DNA of 40,156 nucleotides from DAITAZ01 sp036824045. Lineage in GTDB: Bacteria > Pseudomonadota > Gammaproteobacteria > Burkholderiales > Rhodocyclaceae. Positions 26,154 through 35,312 of this stretch are shown one piece after another. The DNA is taken from contig DAITAZ010000035.1 of assembly GCA_036824045.1 (NCBI GenBank), forward strand, positions 1 to 40,156. Direction: 5' to 3'. The position numbers and the translations under genes were made by a program. The stretch's first letter is position 1. Every line of letters begins with the position of its first letter. Under the pieces are notes generated by a model that saw only the letters and a list, made by a program, of their open reading frames with translations, was not told where the DNA came from and did no database searches.

Positions 26154-26192
26154 TCAGTCGAACGCGGCAATCGCCCCGCCTCCCCCTGTTGC

Positions 26193-26681
26193 TTATCGGT
26201 ATTTCGCGTCAGCTTCACGGTCGCTAGCAATTTGGGCCTCGTATTTATCGCCCACCGCCAACAACATCTGTTTGGTGTAATACAAGTCACCACGTCTTTC
26301 CCCGTGGTACTCGAGAACCCTGGTTTCTACGATCGCATCTACGGGACAAGCCTCTTCGCAAAAACCACAAAATATGCACTTCGTAAGATCAATGTCATAG
26401 CGCGTTGTGCGGCGACTACCGTCATCCCTGGGTTCCGCTTCAATCGTTATGGCCATCGCTGGACACACCGCTTCGCACAGCTTGCAGGCGATACAACGCT
26501 CTTCCCCATTGGGGTAACGCCGCAATGCGTGCAAACCCCGAAAACGTCCACTCTGAGGCGTTTTCTCTTCTGGGAATTGAACGGTAATCTTTCGCTGGAA
26601 CATATGACGCCCGGTGACCGCCATACCTTGCAGCAGCTCTTTCAGAAGCAAGCTACCGAAAAAATTCTTCATAGCGCCCAT
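26193..26681 (-). CDS. nuoI: NADH-quinone oxidoreductase subunit I (2x 4Fe-4S)
   Basis: An 8Fe ferredoxin-like subunit carrying clusters N6a and N6b between NuoG and NuoB. The 162-aa product has two cluster motifs: Cys63-66-69-73 (CIACKLCEAVCP) and Cys102-105-108-112 (CIFCGFCEEACP). AAGGGGA lies 5 nt before the ATG at 26681, which favours it over a second Met three codons downstream. It is 9 bp after nuoH. Confidence 0.97.
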   Translation of the reverse strand: MGAMKNFFGSLLLKELLQGMAVTGRHMFQRKITVQFPEEKTPQSGRFRGLHALRRYPNGEERCIACKLCEAVCPAMAITIEAEPRDDGSRRTTRYDIDLTKCIFCGFCEEACPVDAIVETRVLEYHGERRGDLYYTKQMLLAVGDKYEAQIASDREADAKYR

Positions 26682-26690
26682 GTGATCCCC

Positions 26691-27740
26691 TTATTTCCAA
26701 ATCGACAGTGGGGACATCATCCACACGCCAACAACTACTATCCACGCCAGCGTAAGCGGAACGAATACTTTCCAACCCAATCGCATGATTTGGTCATATC
26801 TGAATCGCGGAAATGTTGCGCGGAACCAGAGGAAAAGGAACAGGATGAACGCAATCTTGAGCAGCAACCAAATCAATCCATCCGGCAGGAAAGCAACCGG
26901 AGAAAGCCATCCACCGAGAAACATGATGGAAACGAGCGCAGACATGAGGATCATGTTTGCGTACTCGGCCAGGAAGAACAACGCGAACGTCATCCCGGAG
27001 TACTCGATCATGTGCCCGGCAACAATCTCCGACTCCCCTTCCACTACGTCAAATGGCGCCCGATTGGTTTCAGCGACACCGGAAATCAGATATACCAAAA
27101 ACATTGGGAACAACGCCAACCAGTTCCAAGAAAACACGCTGAACCCTGCCGAGGCGGCAACTCCCTTGCCCTGAGCGCTCACGATGTCCGACAGGTTCAA
27201 GCTATTGGACACCATCAACACAGTGACCAAAGCCATTCCCATGGAAACTTCATACGAGACCATCTGCGCGGCGGAGCGCAAACTCCCCAAAAACGCATAT
27301 TTGGAGTTTGAAGCCCAGCCAGCGATGATGATCCCATACACCCCCATGGACGTAATCGCTAGCAAATAGAGCAGACCGGCATTGACGTTGGCGAGAACCA
27401 AACCATCAGAAAAAGGAATAACGGCCCAAGCGGCTAGCGCAGGCGCCAAGGCCAAAATCGGTGCCAGAATGAACAAGCCCCGACTGGCACCAGAAGGAAC
27501 GATGACTTCTTTGAATAGAAGCTTCAGACCGTCAGCGATCGGTTGCAACAAGCCCTTCGGCCCCACTCTATTCGGACCGATACGGACCTGCATGTAACCA
27601 ATCACTTTGCGCTCGGCCAGCGTGAGGTATGCAACACCAAGCATCAACGGCGCAATGATCAAGACGATTTTCAAAAGGGTCCAAACCAGCGGCCATGCAG
27701 GACCGAGCAACTGGGCAACCGGTTCTAGCAACGCATCCAT
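26691..27740 (-). CDS. nuoH: NADH-quinone oxidoreductase subunit H
   Basis: A membrane subunit that forms much of the quinone chamber where the peripheral arm docks. The 349-aa protein has eight or so hydrophobic segments and the conserved AERKVIGYMQVRIGPNRVGP, ETNRAPFDVVEGESEIVAGHMIEYSG and LWFRATFPRFRYDQIMRLGW. Its ATG directly abuts the nuoG stop (TAAATG), with GGAG inside the end of nuoG, so the two are translationally coupled. Confidence 0.97.
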   Translation of the reverse strand: MDALLEPVAQLLGPAWPLVWTLLKIVLIIAPLMLGVAYLTLAERKVIGYMQVRIGPNRVGPKGLLQPIADGLKLLFKEVIVPSGASRGLFILAPILALAPALAAWAVIPFSDGLVLANVNAGLLYLLAITSMGVYGIIIAGWASNSKYAFLGSLRSAAQMVSYEVSMGMALVTVLMVSNSLNLSDIVSAQGKGVAASAGFSVFSWNWLALFPMFLVYLISGVAETNRAPFDVVEGESEIVAGHMIEYSGMTFALFFLAEYANMILMSALVSIMFLGGWLSPVAFLPDGLIWLLLKIAFILFLFLWFRATFPRFRYDQIMRLGWKVFVPLTLAWIVVVGVWMMSPLSIWK

Positions 27741-30089
27741 TTATACCCGCTCCACACTGATCGGTCCAAACATTGGTCCGAGCGCATCAGTTTGAGGGCA
27801 AGCTGCAGACACACCAACGCAGCCAGACGCCAAGGCAGAATCGACTCGGACAGGCAATTCAATCGCTGCCCCCCCTTGGGACACTCGAACCACGTGCCCA
27901 TCTTCGACGCCTAGTTTCGTCGCGACATCAACTGCAAGACGGGCACTGACCTGACTGCTCGTAGAGGTACGCTGCAGCGATACAGCTCGGCGGACTATCG
28001 CGTCAGCCCGATAAATCGGCACATCCGCGACGCGCTCCCATCCGTCAATCCCACCTTCAACGCCGGCGCTACGAACCTCTATGGAATTTTCCAGTCCGCC
28101 GACAAACTCAGGATTCCCACCCAGTGCGGCTGCGCGCACCTGCTGAGCGCTGTCAAGTGCGAACCCATCCAACCCCAGCACATCCCCAAGGGCTCTCAAC
28201 ACTTTCCATCCAGGGCGAGCCTCCTCAAGCGGCTTCACCACACCGAAGAAGGATTGAACTCTGCCCTCGGTGTTAACGAAACAACCTTCTGTTTCAGAAA
28301 AAGGCGCTGCCGGCAACATCACATGAGCGTGCTTGAGCGCTGCCTCAGAACGGAAAGCACCCATGAACACTACGCATTCCGCCTGAGAAAGCCCCTTCGC
28401 AACCAGCGAAGCGTCTGCGAAATCCCCCTCCACCTCGCAATGCGCGATCAAATAAGCCTTCCGGGGCGACAGCAACATTTCCCGGGCATTTGCCCCGGAA
28501 CGAGGACCACTGAAGGGAACAGCCCCTGCGACATAGCCACCGACTGAATTGGCGGCCTCTCCGAGATACCCCCACGAGCCGCCGGCCAAACGGGCAATTT
28601 CTTGCACAAGCACCGCCAAGCGCGTTGCGCCTGGATGCTGCTGCGCAAAGTTGCCAAGGAAAACTCCAACCTTTCGACCGGAGGCGAGACTGCGTGCAAT
28701 AGCTTCTGATTTGGACGAAACCGCCACAGCTGCCGGGACAACGTCCGCGGAAACTGAGGCACCTTTCAACTCTGCCAGCGCCACGGCGATCTCTTCGAGC
28801 ATCGCCGCCATCCGGGAAGGCGCCACAACCGCTCGAGCCTTCACCGGCATTGCCAGATCATCGGCTACCGAGTGCACCGTTGAAAGCTGCGCCCCCCTCT
28901 TCACCGCCTGTCGCACACGCTGGCAGAGCAAAGGATGGTCTTTCCTGAAGAAACTCCCGACGACCAAATAACGATCAAGCGCCGAAAACTCGGACACCCT
29001 CATCCCAAGCCAAGGGGCACCCTTGCGCTTCCCGTCGGCGGAAAAATCTACCTGCCGAAGGCGAAAATCAACGTTGCTACTACCTAATCCTTGGGTCAGG
29101 ACGCGAGCCAGAAAAAGCTCCTCGAGCGTTGCATGCGGAGACACCAAGGTGCCCATCGCATCTGGCCCATGCTCGGCAACCACCTTACGCAACCCACCGG
29201 CGGCAGCTTCCAGGGCTGCGTCCCAATCGACTTCTTTCCATTGCCCGTTCAACCGAACCATCGGCCGGGTCAGGCGATCCTCGCTGGATAGCCCTTCATA
29301 AGAGAAGCGATCTTTGTCGGAAAGCCAGCACTCATTGACTGCCTCGTTCTCAAGCGGCAGCACCCGCTTGACGCGATCATGCTTAACTTGAACGACCAAA
29401 TTGGCACCGAGACCATCATGCGGGCTCACAGACTTACGGCGACCCAACTCCCAAGTGCGCGCCGAGAAACGGAACGGCTTCGAAGTTAACGCACCAACGG
29501 GACACAAGTCGATAGAGTTACCCGAAAGCTCGGAATCAACCGTTCGCCCCATGAAGGACATGATCTCGGCTTTTTCGCCGCGATTCGCCACACCGAGTTC
29601 CATCACCCCGGCAATCTCTTGCCCGAATCGTACGCACCGCGTGCAGTGAATACAACGAGTCATGTCAGTGGAAATCAGCGGCCCTAGATCCTTATTGACG
29701 ACAACCCTCTTCTCCTCGTCATACCGAGAAGACGTGCCACCGTATCCAACCGAGAGATCCTGAAGCTGGCACTCTCCCCCTTGGTCGCAAATCGGGCAAT
29801 CAAGGGGATGATTGATCAACAGGAACTCCATCACCCCCTTCTGTGCTTTGACGGCTTGTTCGGAATTAGTCCAAACCTTCATTCCGCTGGTCACAGGTGT
29901 TGCGCAAGCCGGCAGAGGCTTGGGCGCCTTTTCCACCTGCACCAAACACATGCGGCAGCTAGCGGCGATAGACAACTTGCTGTGATAGCAAAAATGCGGG
30001 ATGTAGGAGCCCGCTTTGGTCGCAGCCTCCATGACGGTACTCCCGTCAGGCACCTCGACCTTCTTGCCGTCGATTTCGATCTCTAGCAT
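27741..30089 (-). CDS. nuoG: NADH-quinone oxidoreductase subunit G
   Basis: The large peripheral-arm subunit passing electrons from NuoE/F to NuoI. The 782-aa product has the 2Fe-2S N1b ligands Cys34, Cys45, Cys48 and Cys62, N5 His94, Cys98, Cys101 and Cys107, and N4 Cys146, Cys149, Cys152 and Cys196. A molybdopterin-oxidoreductase-like domain follows. The extra N7 Cys motif present in E. coli NuoG is missing: the matching stretch (about 220-235, RKSVSPHDGLGAN) has no Cys. The open frame runs 57 nt further upstream, but family members start at MLEIEIDG, so the start is 30089, overlapping nuoF by 7 nt. Confidence 0.96.
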   Translation of the reverse strand: MLEIEIDGKKVEVPDGSTVMEAATKAGSYIPHFCYHSKLSIAASCRMCLVQVEKAPKPLPACATPVTSGMKVWTNSEQAVKAQKGVMEFLLINHPLDCPICDQGGECQLQDLSVGYGGTSSRYDEEKRVVVNKDLGPLISTDMTRCIHCTRCVRFGQEIAGVMELGVANRGEKAEIMSFMGRTVDSELSGNSIDLCPVGALTSKPFRFSARTWELGRRKSVSPHDGLGANLVVQVKHDRVKRVLPLENEAVNECWLSDKDRFSYEGLSSEDRLTRPMVRLNGQWKEVDWDAALEAAAGGLRKVVAEHGPDAMGTLVSPHATLEELFLARVLTQGLGSSNVDFRLRQVDFSADGKRKGAPWLGMRVSEFSALDRYLVVGSFFRKDHPLLCQRVRQAVKRGAQLSTVHSVADDLAMPVKARAVVAPSRMAAMLEEIAVALAELKGASVSADVVPAAVAVSSKSEAIARSLASGRKVGVFLGNFAQQHPGATRLAVLVQEIARLAGGSWGYLGEAANSVGGYVAGAVPFSGPRSGANAREMLLSPRKAYLIAHCEVEGDFADASLVAKGLSQAECVVFMGAFRSEAALKHAHVMLPAAPFSETEGCFVNTEGRVQSFFGVVKPLEEARPGWKVLRALGDVLGLDGFALDSAQQVRAAALGGNPEFVGGLENSIEVRSAGVEGGIDGWERVADVPIYRADAIVRRAVSLQRTSTSSQVSARLAVDVATKLGVEDGHVVRVSQGGAAIELPVRVDSALASGCVGVSAACPQTDALGPMFGPISVERV

Positions 30090-31402
30090 GCCTGCTCCAC
30101 GAATATCTTGCTTCCTTCCCACTGCACTTCCACCGGCACCAGACACTTTTTGTGTTCGATGTGGTGTTCGAATTCTGACCGGAAATGCTTCAAGAAACTC
30201 TTCACGGGGAACGCAGCGGCATCCCCCAGCGCGCAGATCGTGCGCCCTGCTATGTTGTCCGCAACTGAATTCAGCAGATCCAGATCCCCTGATCGCCCAT
30301 GCCCGGACTCAATCCTGTGTACGACGCGATACATCCAGCCAGTGCCTTCACGACAAGGAGTGCACTGGCCACATGACTCCTCATGATAAAAGTACGCAAG
30401 GCGCTCCAACGCTTTTACCATGCATGTCGTCTCATCCATGATGATGACAGCACCTGAACCTAGCATCGATCCCGCCTTCGAAATCGAATCGTAGTCCATT
30501 GTGCATTCCATCATCACGTTGCCCGGAACAACTGGAGCAGAGGACCCACCGGGAATGCAAGCTTTCAATGCTCTCCCTCCCCGCATTCCTCCGGCCATTT
30601 CGAGCAACACAGAGAATGGAGTACCCAAAGGGATCTCGTAATTTCCGGGACGGTTAACATGCCCGGAAACCGAGAAAATCTTAGTTCCCCCATTATTTGG
30701 CTTGCCAGCGCCAAGGAATACGTCCCCACCCTCCCGAACAATGAACGGAACAGACGCAAACGTTTCGGTGTTATTGATTGTTGTTGGTTTGCCATACAAA
30801 CCGAAGCTTGCAGGGAACGGAGGCTTAAATCGCGGCTGCCCTTTCTTGCCCTCAATGGATTCGAGCAGTGCAGTTTCCTCTCCGCAGATGTAGGCGCCGT
30901 ACCCATGATGAGCAAACAGATCGAAGCTAAAATCAGTTCCCAGGATCTTCTTGCCGAGATAACCCGCGGCGCGCGCTTCGGCTAGAGCCTCTTCGAAGCG
31001 TTCATAAACCTCGAAGATTTCCCCATGAATGTAGTTGTACCCAAGTTGCACCCCCATCGCGTATGCTGCGATGGTCATACCCTCAATCACGGTATGCGGG
31101 TTATATCGCAAGATATCCCGGTCTTTGAAAGTACCAGGTTCACCCTCATCCGAGTTGCAACAGAGATACTTAGCCCCCGGGAACTGGCGAGGCATGAAAC
31201 TCCACTTCAATCCGGTGGGAAAACCCGCGCCACCCCGACCTCGCAACGCGGATTTCTTCAACTCGGCAATGATATCTTGTGGAGAAATGCTCTCACTCAG
31301 AATCTTTTTGAGCGCGGAATACCCCCCCCTACGCTCATAATCCGCGAGACGCCAAGTGCGATCACCATCAAGCCCGTCAAGGATAATGCTTTGCACGCCC
31401 AT
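30083..31402 (-). CDS. nuoF: NADH-quinone oxidoreductase subunit F
   Basis: The NADH-oxidising subunit with FMN and cluster N3. The 439-aa product has the nucleotide-binding loop ALRGRGGAGFPTGLKW, the FMN region with CNSDEGEPGTFKDRD and ICGEETALLESIEGKKGQPR, and the N3 ligands Cys344, Cys347, Cys350 (ESCGQCTPCREG) and Cys390. Its ATG abuts the nuoE stop (TAAATG). Confidence 0.98.
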   Translation of the reverse strand: MGVQSIILDGLDGDRTWRLADYERRGGYSALKKILSESISPQDIIAELKKSALRGRGGAGFPTGLKWSFMPRQFPGAKYLCCNSDEGEPGTFKDRDILRYNPHTVIEGMTIAAYAMGVQLGYNYIHGEIFEVYERFEEALAEARAAGYLGKKILGTDFSFDLFAHHGYGAYICGEETALLESIEGKKGQPRFKPPFPASFGLYGKPTTINNTETFASVPFIVREGGDVFLGAGKPNNGGTKIFSVSGHVNRPGNYEIPLGTPFSVLLEMAGGMRGGRALKACIPGGSSAPVVPGNVMMECTMDYDSISKAGSMLGSGAVIIMDETTCMVKALERLAYFYHEESCGQCTPCREGTGWMYRVVHRIESGHGRSGDLDLLNSVADNIAGRTICALGDAAAFPVKSFLKHFRSEFEHHIEHKKCLVPVEVQWEGSKIFVEQAC

Positions 31403-31876
31403 TTATTCAAGCTCGGAAAGCAATTTGTCGATCTTCTCAACGGACATCCAACTGCACATCCGATGATTATTCACTAGCAAAACCGGGGCATCCCCACACG
31501 CTCCCATACACTCCCCTTCCTTCAAAGTGAAGCGACCATCGGCTGTGGTTTCATTAAAGTCGACACCCAACTTTTCTTTCAAGTAAACCGCAGCATGAAC
31601 TCCACCTGACAATGCGCAAGGAAGATTAGTGCATACGGTAATCTTGTGACGCCCAACCGGAGCCAAGTCGTACATATTGTAGAACGAGGCGACTTCGTAA
31701 GCCGCGATAGGCGGCATCCCAAGGTAATTGGCAACGAATTCGATCGTTTCTTTGGCAAGCCAACCTTTTTCGACTTGGGCAATACGAAGAGCAGACATCA
31801 CCGCAGACTGCTTTTGTTCTGCAGGATACTTTGCGACTTCGATGTCGATTTTTGCTAGCGATTCCTGGCTAAGCAT
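31403..31876 (-). CDS. nuoE: NADH-quinone oxidoreductase subunit E
   Basis: A thioredoxin-fold subunit with 2Fe-2S cluster N1a, partner of NuoF. The 157-aa protein has ligands Cys82, Cys87, Cys123 and Cys127 (CTNLPC and ECMGAC). The frame is open upstream to 32023, overlapping nuoD, but homologues start at MLSQESL, giving 31876. GGAG lies 13 nt upstream, rather far. An 85-bp spacer from nuoD contains a strong hairpin. Confidence 0.95.
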   Translation of the reverse strand: MLSQESLAKIDIEVAKYPAEQKQSAVMSALRIAQVEKGWLAKETIEFVANYLGMPPIAAYEVASFYNMYDLAPVGRHKITVCTNLPCALSGGVHAAVYLKEKLGVDFNETTADGRFTLKEGECMGACGDAPVLLVNNHRMCSWMSVEKIDKLLSELE

Positions 31877-31898
31877 GAGCTGAACATACTCCGGAGCC

Positions 31899-31927
31899 CC
31901 GGCTGGGTAACAGCACACCCTAGCCGG
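31899..31927 (-). other. stable hairpin in the nuoD-nuoE spacer
   Basis: A 10-bp stem with one bulged base (31922-31927 with 31899-31904, then 31917-31920 with 31905-31908, loop 31909-31916) lies upstream of nuoE. No T-run follows on the minus strand, so it is not a simple terminator. It could be an mRNA processing or stability element, or limit read-through. Confidence 0.5.
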
Positions 31928-31961
31928 TATTAATAATCCAACACTAACAATGTGGCCGACT

Positions 31962-33215
31962 TTATCGGTCGATCTCGCCAAAAACGATATCCATTGTGCC
32001 AATAATTGCCACGACATCAGCAATCATATGCCCCCTAGACACCTCATCCATCGCAGACAAATGAGCAAAACCGGGAGCACGCAATTTCAGACGATAAGGT
32101 TTATTAGCACCATCTGAAACCGCGTATACGCCGAACTCCCCTTTGGGGTGTTCAACGGCAGCGTAGACTTCACCGGGAGGAACGTGAATTCCCTCCGTAA
32201 AGAGCTTGAAGTGATGAATAAGCTCTTCCATATTTGACTTCATATTCGCTCGCGATGGTGGCGCCACCTTGTGGTTTCCGGTGATTACCGGACCAGGGTT
32301 ATTACGCAACCATTCCACACACTGGCGAACGATCCGGTTGGACTGCCGCATTTCTTCCATGCGCACCAGATACCGGTCATAACAGTCCCCTTCCACCCCA
32401 ACCGGAATATCAAAGTCCACCCGGTCGTACACTTCATAGGGCTGTTTTTTGCGAAGATCCCACTCGATACCCGATCCCCGCAGCATTGCTCCAGTAAAGC
32501 CAAGCGCTAGCGCGCGCTCAGGAGTCACTACGCCTATACCGACGGTTCGCTGCTTCCAGATCCGGTTGTCGGTCAATAGGGTGTGGTAGTCATCAATATA
32601 CTTGGGGAACCGCTCGGTAAAGTCCCAAATAAAATCCAGAACGGAGCCCTGCCGATTCTCGTTTAGTTTGGCAACCGTACGAGCATCCTTCAGCGGCGAC
32701 ACCTCATATTGAGGCATCCGGTCCGGCAAATCCCGATAAACCCCGCCCGGACGATAATAGGCTGCGTGCATCCGAGCACCCGATACCGCCTCGTACACAT
32801 CCATGAGATCTTCACGCTCACGGAAAGTGTAGAGCACCATCGTCATGGCCCCAATATCAAGGGCGTGCGTTCCGATGTTCAGCAAGTGATTGAGAATCCG
32901 CGTAATCTCGTCAAACATCACACGGATATACTGAGCCCTGAGCGGCACTTCCAGGCCCAACAAACGCTCGATGGCCATGCAATAAGCATGCTCATTGCAC
33001 ATCATCGAGACGTAGTCGAGACGATCCATGTAAGGCACAGACTGAACCCAAGTACGGGTCTCAGCCAGTTTTTCTGTACCCCGATGGAGCAAACCAATAT
33101 GCGGATCTGCGCGCTCAACTACCTCGCCATCAAGCTCAAGCACCAAGCGCAACACCCCGTGCGCCGCCGGGTGCTGCGGACCAAAGTTGATGGTGTAGTT
33201 ACGAATCTCAGCCAT
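31962..33215 (-). CDS. nuoD: NADH-quinone oxidoreductase subunit D
   Basis: The 49-kDa homologue, related to [NiFe]-hydrogenase large subunits, forming the quinone site with NuoB. The 417-aa protein has NFGPQHPAAHGVLR with the quinone-site His, HIGLLHRGTEKL, MDRLDYVSMMCNEHAY and the C-terminal IIGTMDIVFGEIDR. The 20-codon extension upstream to 33275 overlaps nuoC and is not supported. Only 1 nt separates the nuoC stop from the ATG. NuoC and NuoD are separate here, unlike the fused E. coli NuoCD. Confidence 0.97.
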   Translation of the reverse strand: MAEIRNYTINFGPQHPAAHGVLRLVLELDGEVVERADPHIGLLHRGTEKLAETRTWVQSVPYMDRLDYVSMMCNEHAYCMAIERLLGLEVPLRAQYIRVMFDEITRILNHLLNIGTHALDIGAMTMVLYTFREREDLMDVYEAVSGARMHAAYYRPGGVYRDLPDRMPQYEVSPLKDARTVAKLNENRQGSVLDFIWDFTERFPKYIDDYHTLLTDNRIWKQRTVGIGVVTPERALALGFTGAMLRGSGIEWDLRKKQPYEVYDRVDFDIPVGVEGDCYDRYLVRMEEMRQSNRIVRQCVEWLRNNPGPVITGNHKVAPPSRANMKSNMEELIHHFKLFTEGIHVPPGEVYAAVEHPKGEFGVYAVSDGANKPYRLKLRAPGFAHLSAMDEVSRGHMIADVVAIIGTMDIVFGEIDR

Positions 33216-33216
33216 A

Positions 33217-33819
33217 TCAAGCTCTGCCGTAGTTTTCTTCGCGGACAATACGAGGCGTGTTCTCGCGCGGCTCAATCGTCACCGGCTGATACACCACACG
33301 ACCTTGCTCAGGGTCGTACCGCATCTCAACGTAGCCGGAAATTGGAAAATCCTTACGGAACGGATGCCCGACAAAACCATAGTCCGTCAAAATACGGCGC
33401 AAATCGGGGTGGCCGACGTACATGATCCCATACAAATCAAAGGACTCACGTTCGAACCAGTTGGCACCTGGCCAGACATCCACCACGGAATCAACGACCG
33501 GAAAACTGTCGTCGGGCGCAAACACCTTCAAGCGCAAACGCCAATTGTTAGCCACCGAGAGCAAATGCGCTGAAGACGCAAACCGCCTCCCTCCCCAGCG
33601 ACCATCTGCGTACGTCAGATAATCAACACCACTTAAATCAACCAACTGCTCAAAACCAAGCGCGGGGTTATCGCGCAACTCTTTTGCCACTTCGAGGTAA
33701 GCCGAAGCAGCCACCACCAGCGTCACCTCCCCGCAAGCAATAGCCACATCGGCAACACGATCACCCAAGACCTCGCGAAGCGATTGCACCAACACATCAA
33801 GTCTAGAACTCATGGACAC
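33217..33819 (-). CDS. nuoC: NADH-quinone oxidoreductase subunit C
   Basis: The 30-kDa peripheral subunit. The 200-aa product has the family signature ERESFDLYGIMYVGHPDLRRILTDYGFVGHPFRKDFP. Two starts are possible: GTG at 33819 or ATG at 33813. GAGG lies 9 nt before the GTG but 15 nt before the ATG, so I favour GTG. The gene begins 11 bp after the nuoB stop. Confidence 0.96.
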   Translation of the reverse strand: MSMSSRLDVLVQSLREVLGDRVADVAIACGEVTLVVAASAYLEVAKELRDNPALGFEQLVDLSGVDYLTYADGRWGGRRFASSAHLLSVANNWRLRLKVFAPDDSFPVVDSVVDVWPGANWFERESFDLYGIMYVGHPDLRRILTDYGFVGHPFRKDFPISGYVEMRYDPEQGRVVYQPVTIEPRENTPRIVREENYGRA

Positions 33820-33830
33820 TAAACCCCGCC

Positions 33831-34307
33831 TCAGCGCGCAATCGTGTACGTACGCTTGATCTTGTTCTGCAATTGAATAATCCCGTACAACAAAGCCTCA
33901 GCCGTCGGCGGACAACCCGGCACATACACATCAACCGGCACAATGCGATCACACCCCCGGACCACCGAATAGGAGTAGTGATAATACCCCCCGCCATTCG
34001 CACACGACCCCATTGATATCACCCAACGAGGCTCCGACATCTGGTCGTACACCTTGCGAAGCGCAGGCGCCATCTTGTTGCACAAAGTCCCAGCCACAAC
34101 CATCAAATCAGACTGACGGGGACTAGGGCGAAACACAACCCCAAACCTATCCAGGTCGTACCGCGAACAACCTGCGTGAATCATCTCCACCGCACAGCAG
34201 GCCAAACCAAATGTCATCGGCCACAACGAACCCGTACGAGTCCAATTAATAACCGTGTCGAGCGATGTGGTAACGAAACCCTGCCGAAAAACCCCCTCAA
34301 TACTCAT
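33831..34307 (-). CDS. nuoB: NADH-quinone oxidoreductase subunit B
   Basis: The subunit carrying terminal cluster N2, which reduces quinone. The 158-aa product has the N2 ligands Cys37 and Cys38 (adjacent, in GLACCAVEM), Cys102 (GSCANGGGYYHYSYS) and Cys131 (VPGCPP). The ATG at 34307 is 3 nt after the nuoA stop, with GGAG overlapping the end of nuoA. Confidence 0.98.
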   Translation of the reverse strand: MSIEGVFRQGFVTTSLDTVINWTRTGSLWPMTFGLACCAVEMIHAGCSRYDLDRFGVVFRPSPRQSDLMVVAGTLCNKMAPALRKVYDQMSEPRWVISMGSCANGGGYYHYSYSVVRGCDRIVPVDVYVPGCPPTAEALLYGIIQLQNKIKRTYTIAR

Positions 34308-34310
34308 TGA

Positions 34311-34694
34311 TCACTCCCACTCCAGCGCGCCTTTTTTCCAGACGAACACATAGCCGATCACAAGAATACCGAGAAAGACCATCATCTCAGCAAAACTGAA
34401 AATACGAAGAGCCTCGGGAGAGGAAGGCGAAATAAAGTCCTTCAGCACCGCCGCCCACGGGAACAAAAACGCAATTTCCAAATCGAAGACTATGAAGATG
34501 ATGGCAATCAGGTAGTAGCGCACATCAAATTTGATACGAGCATTCTCAAATGGCTCAAAGCCACACTCGTAGGCGGAAAGCTTCTCCGGATCAGGCTTAT
34601 TCGGCCCCAACAACCACCCCAAAAGAATTGGGGCACAGCCAAAGGCAACGCCAACCAGGATAAACAGAAAAACGGGGAAATAAGTCTCGAGCAT
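34311..34694 (-). CDS. nuoA: NADH-quinone oxidoreductase subunit A
   Basis: A small membrane subunit with three helices and a conserved loop with YECGFEP, then ARIKFDVRYYLIAIIFIVFDLEIAFLFPW. The 127-aa protein is slightly longer than the usual 115-125 and ends with WKKGALEWE, typical for NuoA. It is the first gene of the 14-gene nuo operon. The 67-bp interval to the tRNA-Leu gene shows no clear promoter, so transcription may run on from the tRNA or secG. Confidence 0.97.
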   Translation of the reverse strand: MLETYFPVFLFILVGVAFGCAPILLGWLLGPNKPDPEKLSAYECGFEPFENARIKFDVRYYLIAIIFIVFDLEIAFLFPWAAVLKDFISPSSPEALRIFSFAEMMVFLGILVIGYVFVWKKGALEWE

Positions 34695-34761
34695 GGCTTG
34701 CTTGCACCCCTAAGCGATCACCCCTGACAGGGCCAGGATAACTCTCGTAATGTTTTTTTAA

Positions 34762-34846
34762 TGGTGCCGACGATGAGACTCGAACTCATACGGCTTTCGC
34801 CACCGCCCCCTCAAGACGGCGTGTCTACCAATTTCACCACGTCGGC
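34762..34846 (-). tRNA. tRNA-Leu (anticodon GAG), CCA encoded
   Basis: Read on the minus strand this is an 85-nt class II tRNA with a 7-bp acceptor stem (GCCGACG with CGTCGGC), an encoded CCA (34762-34764), anticodon loop TTGAGGG (GAG, reading CUC/CUU) and a long variable arm. It lies between secG and nuoA, as the matching tRNA-Leu lies next to secG in many proteobacteria. Confidence 0.97.
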
Positions 34847-34918
34847 ACTGCTTGCAGCCAATCTTTAAATTATACGTCTTTTCGTAGCTTCAGGAAAGAT
34901 CTGCTGGAAAGCAGAACT

Positions 34919-35281
34919 TCACTTCGGAATCTCTTTTGCCTTAGACGCATCCGCCGACGGCGCTTCAACAGCCGGCTTTGCACTATCTGCCGGCACAGGA
35001 GCAACCACCGAATCCATCACACTCCCCGTACCGGCTGGCCGAGTATTGGACATATAGCTCAACCCCAGACTAGTCAGGAAGAAAACCGTCGCCAACCCGG
35101 CCGTGGTTCGGCTCAGGAAGTTTGCCGAACCCGAGGCTCCAAAGAGGCTACCTGACGCTCCACCACCGAAGCTCGCCCCCATATCGGCACCCTTCCCGTG
35201 CTGCAGAAGCACCAAGCCAATAATTCCGATTCCAACCAGAATATGCACTGCCAACAAGACAGAATACAGAACACTACCCAT
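34919..35281 (-). CDS. secG: preprotein translocase subunit SecG
   Basis: An accessory inner-membrane subunit of the SecYEG translocon. The 120-aa protein has two hydrophobic segments (about 5-24 and 55-76) separated by the conserved LLQHGKGADMGASFGGGASGS loop, followed by an Ala/Pro-rich tail of about 40 residues that varies in the family. The start could be TTG at 35284 or ATG at 35281, and I use ATG. It lies 31 bp after tpiA and 72 bp before tRNA-Leu. Confidence 0.95.
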   Translation of the reverse strand: MGSVLYSVLLAVHILVGIGIIGLVLLQHGKGADMGASFGGGASGSLFGASGSANFLSRTTAGLATVFFLTSLGLSYMSNTRPAGTGSVMDSVVAPVPADSAKPAVEAPSADASKAKEIPK

Positions 35282-35312
35282 CAATCAACACCCGTCCTTA
35301 ATTTAGCCCGCT

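Noticed and set aside
26064..27311. 415-codon plus-strand open frame across nuoJ, nuoI and nuoH
   Set aside because: It runs antisense through three well-conserved nuo genes and their boundaries, with no protein family features.
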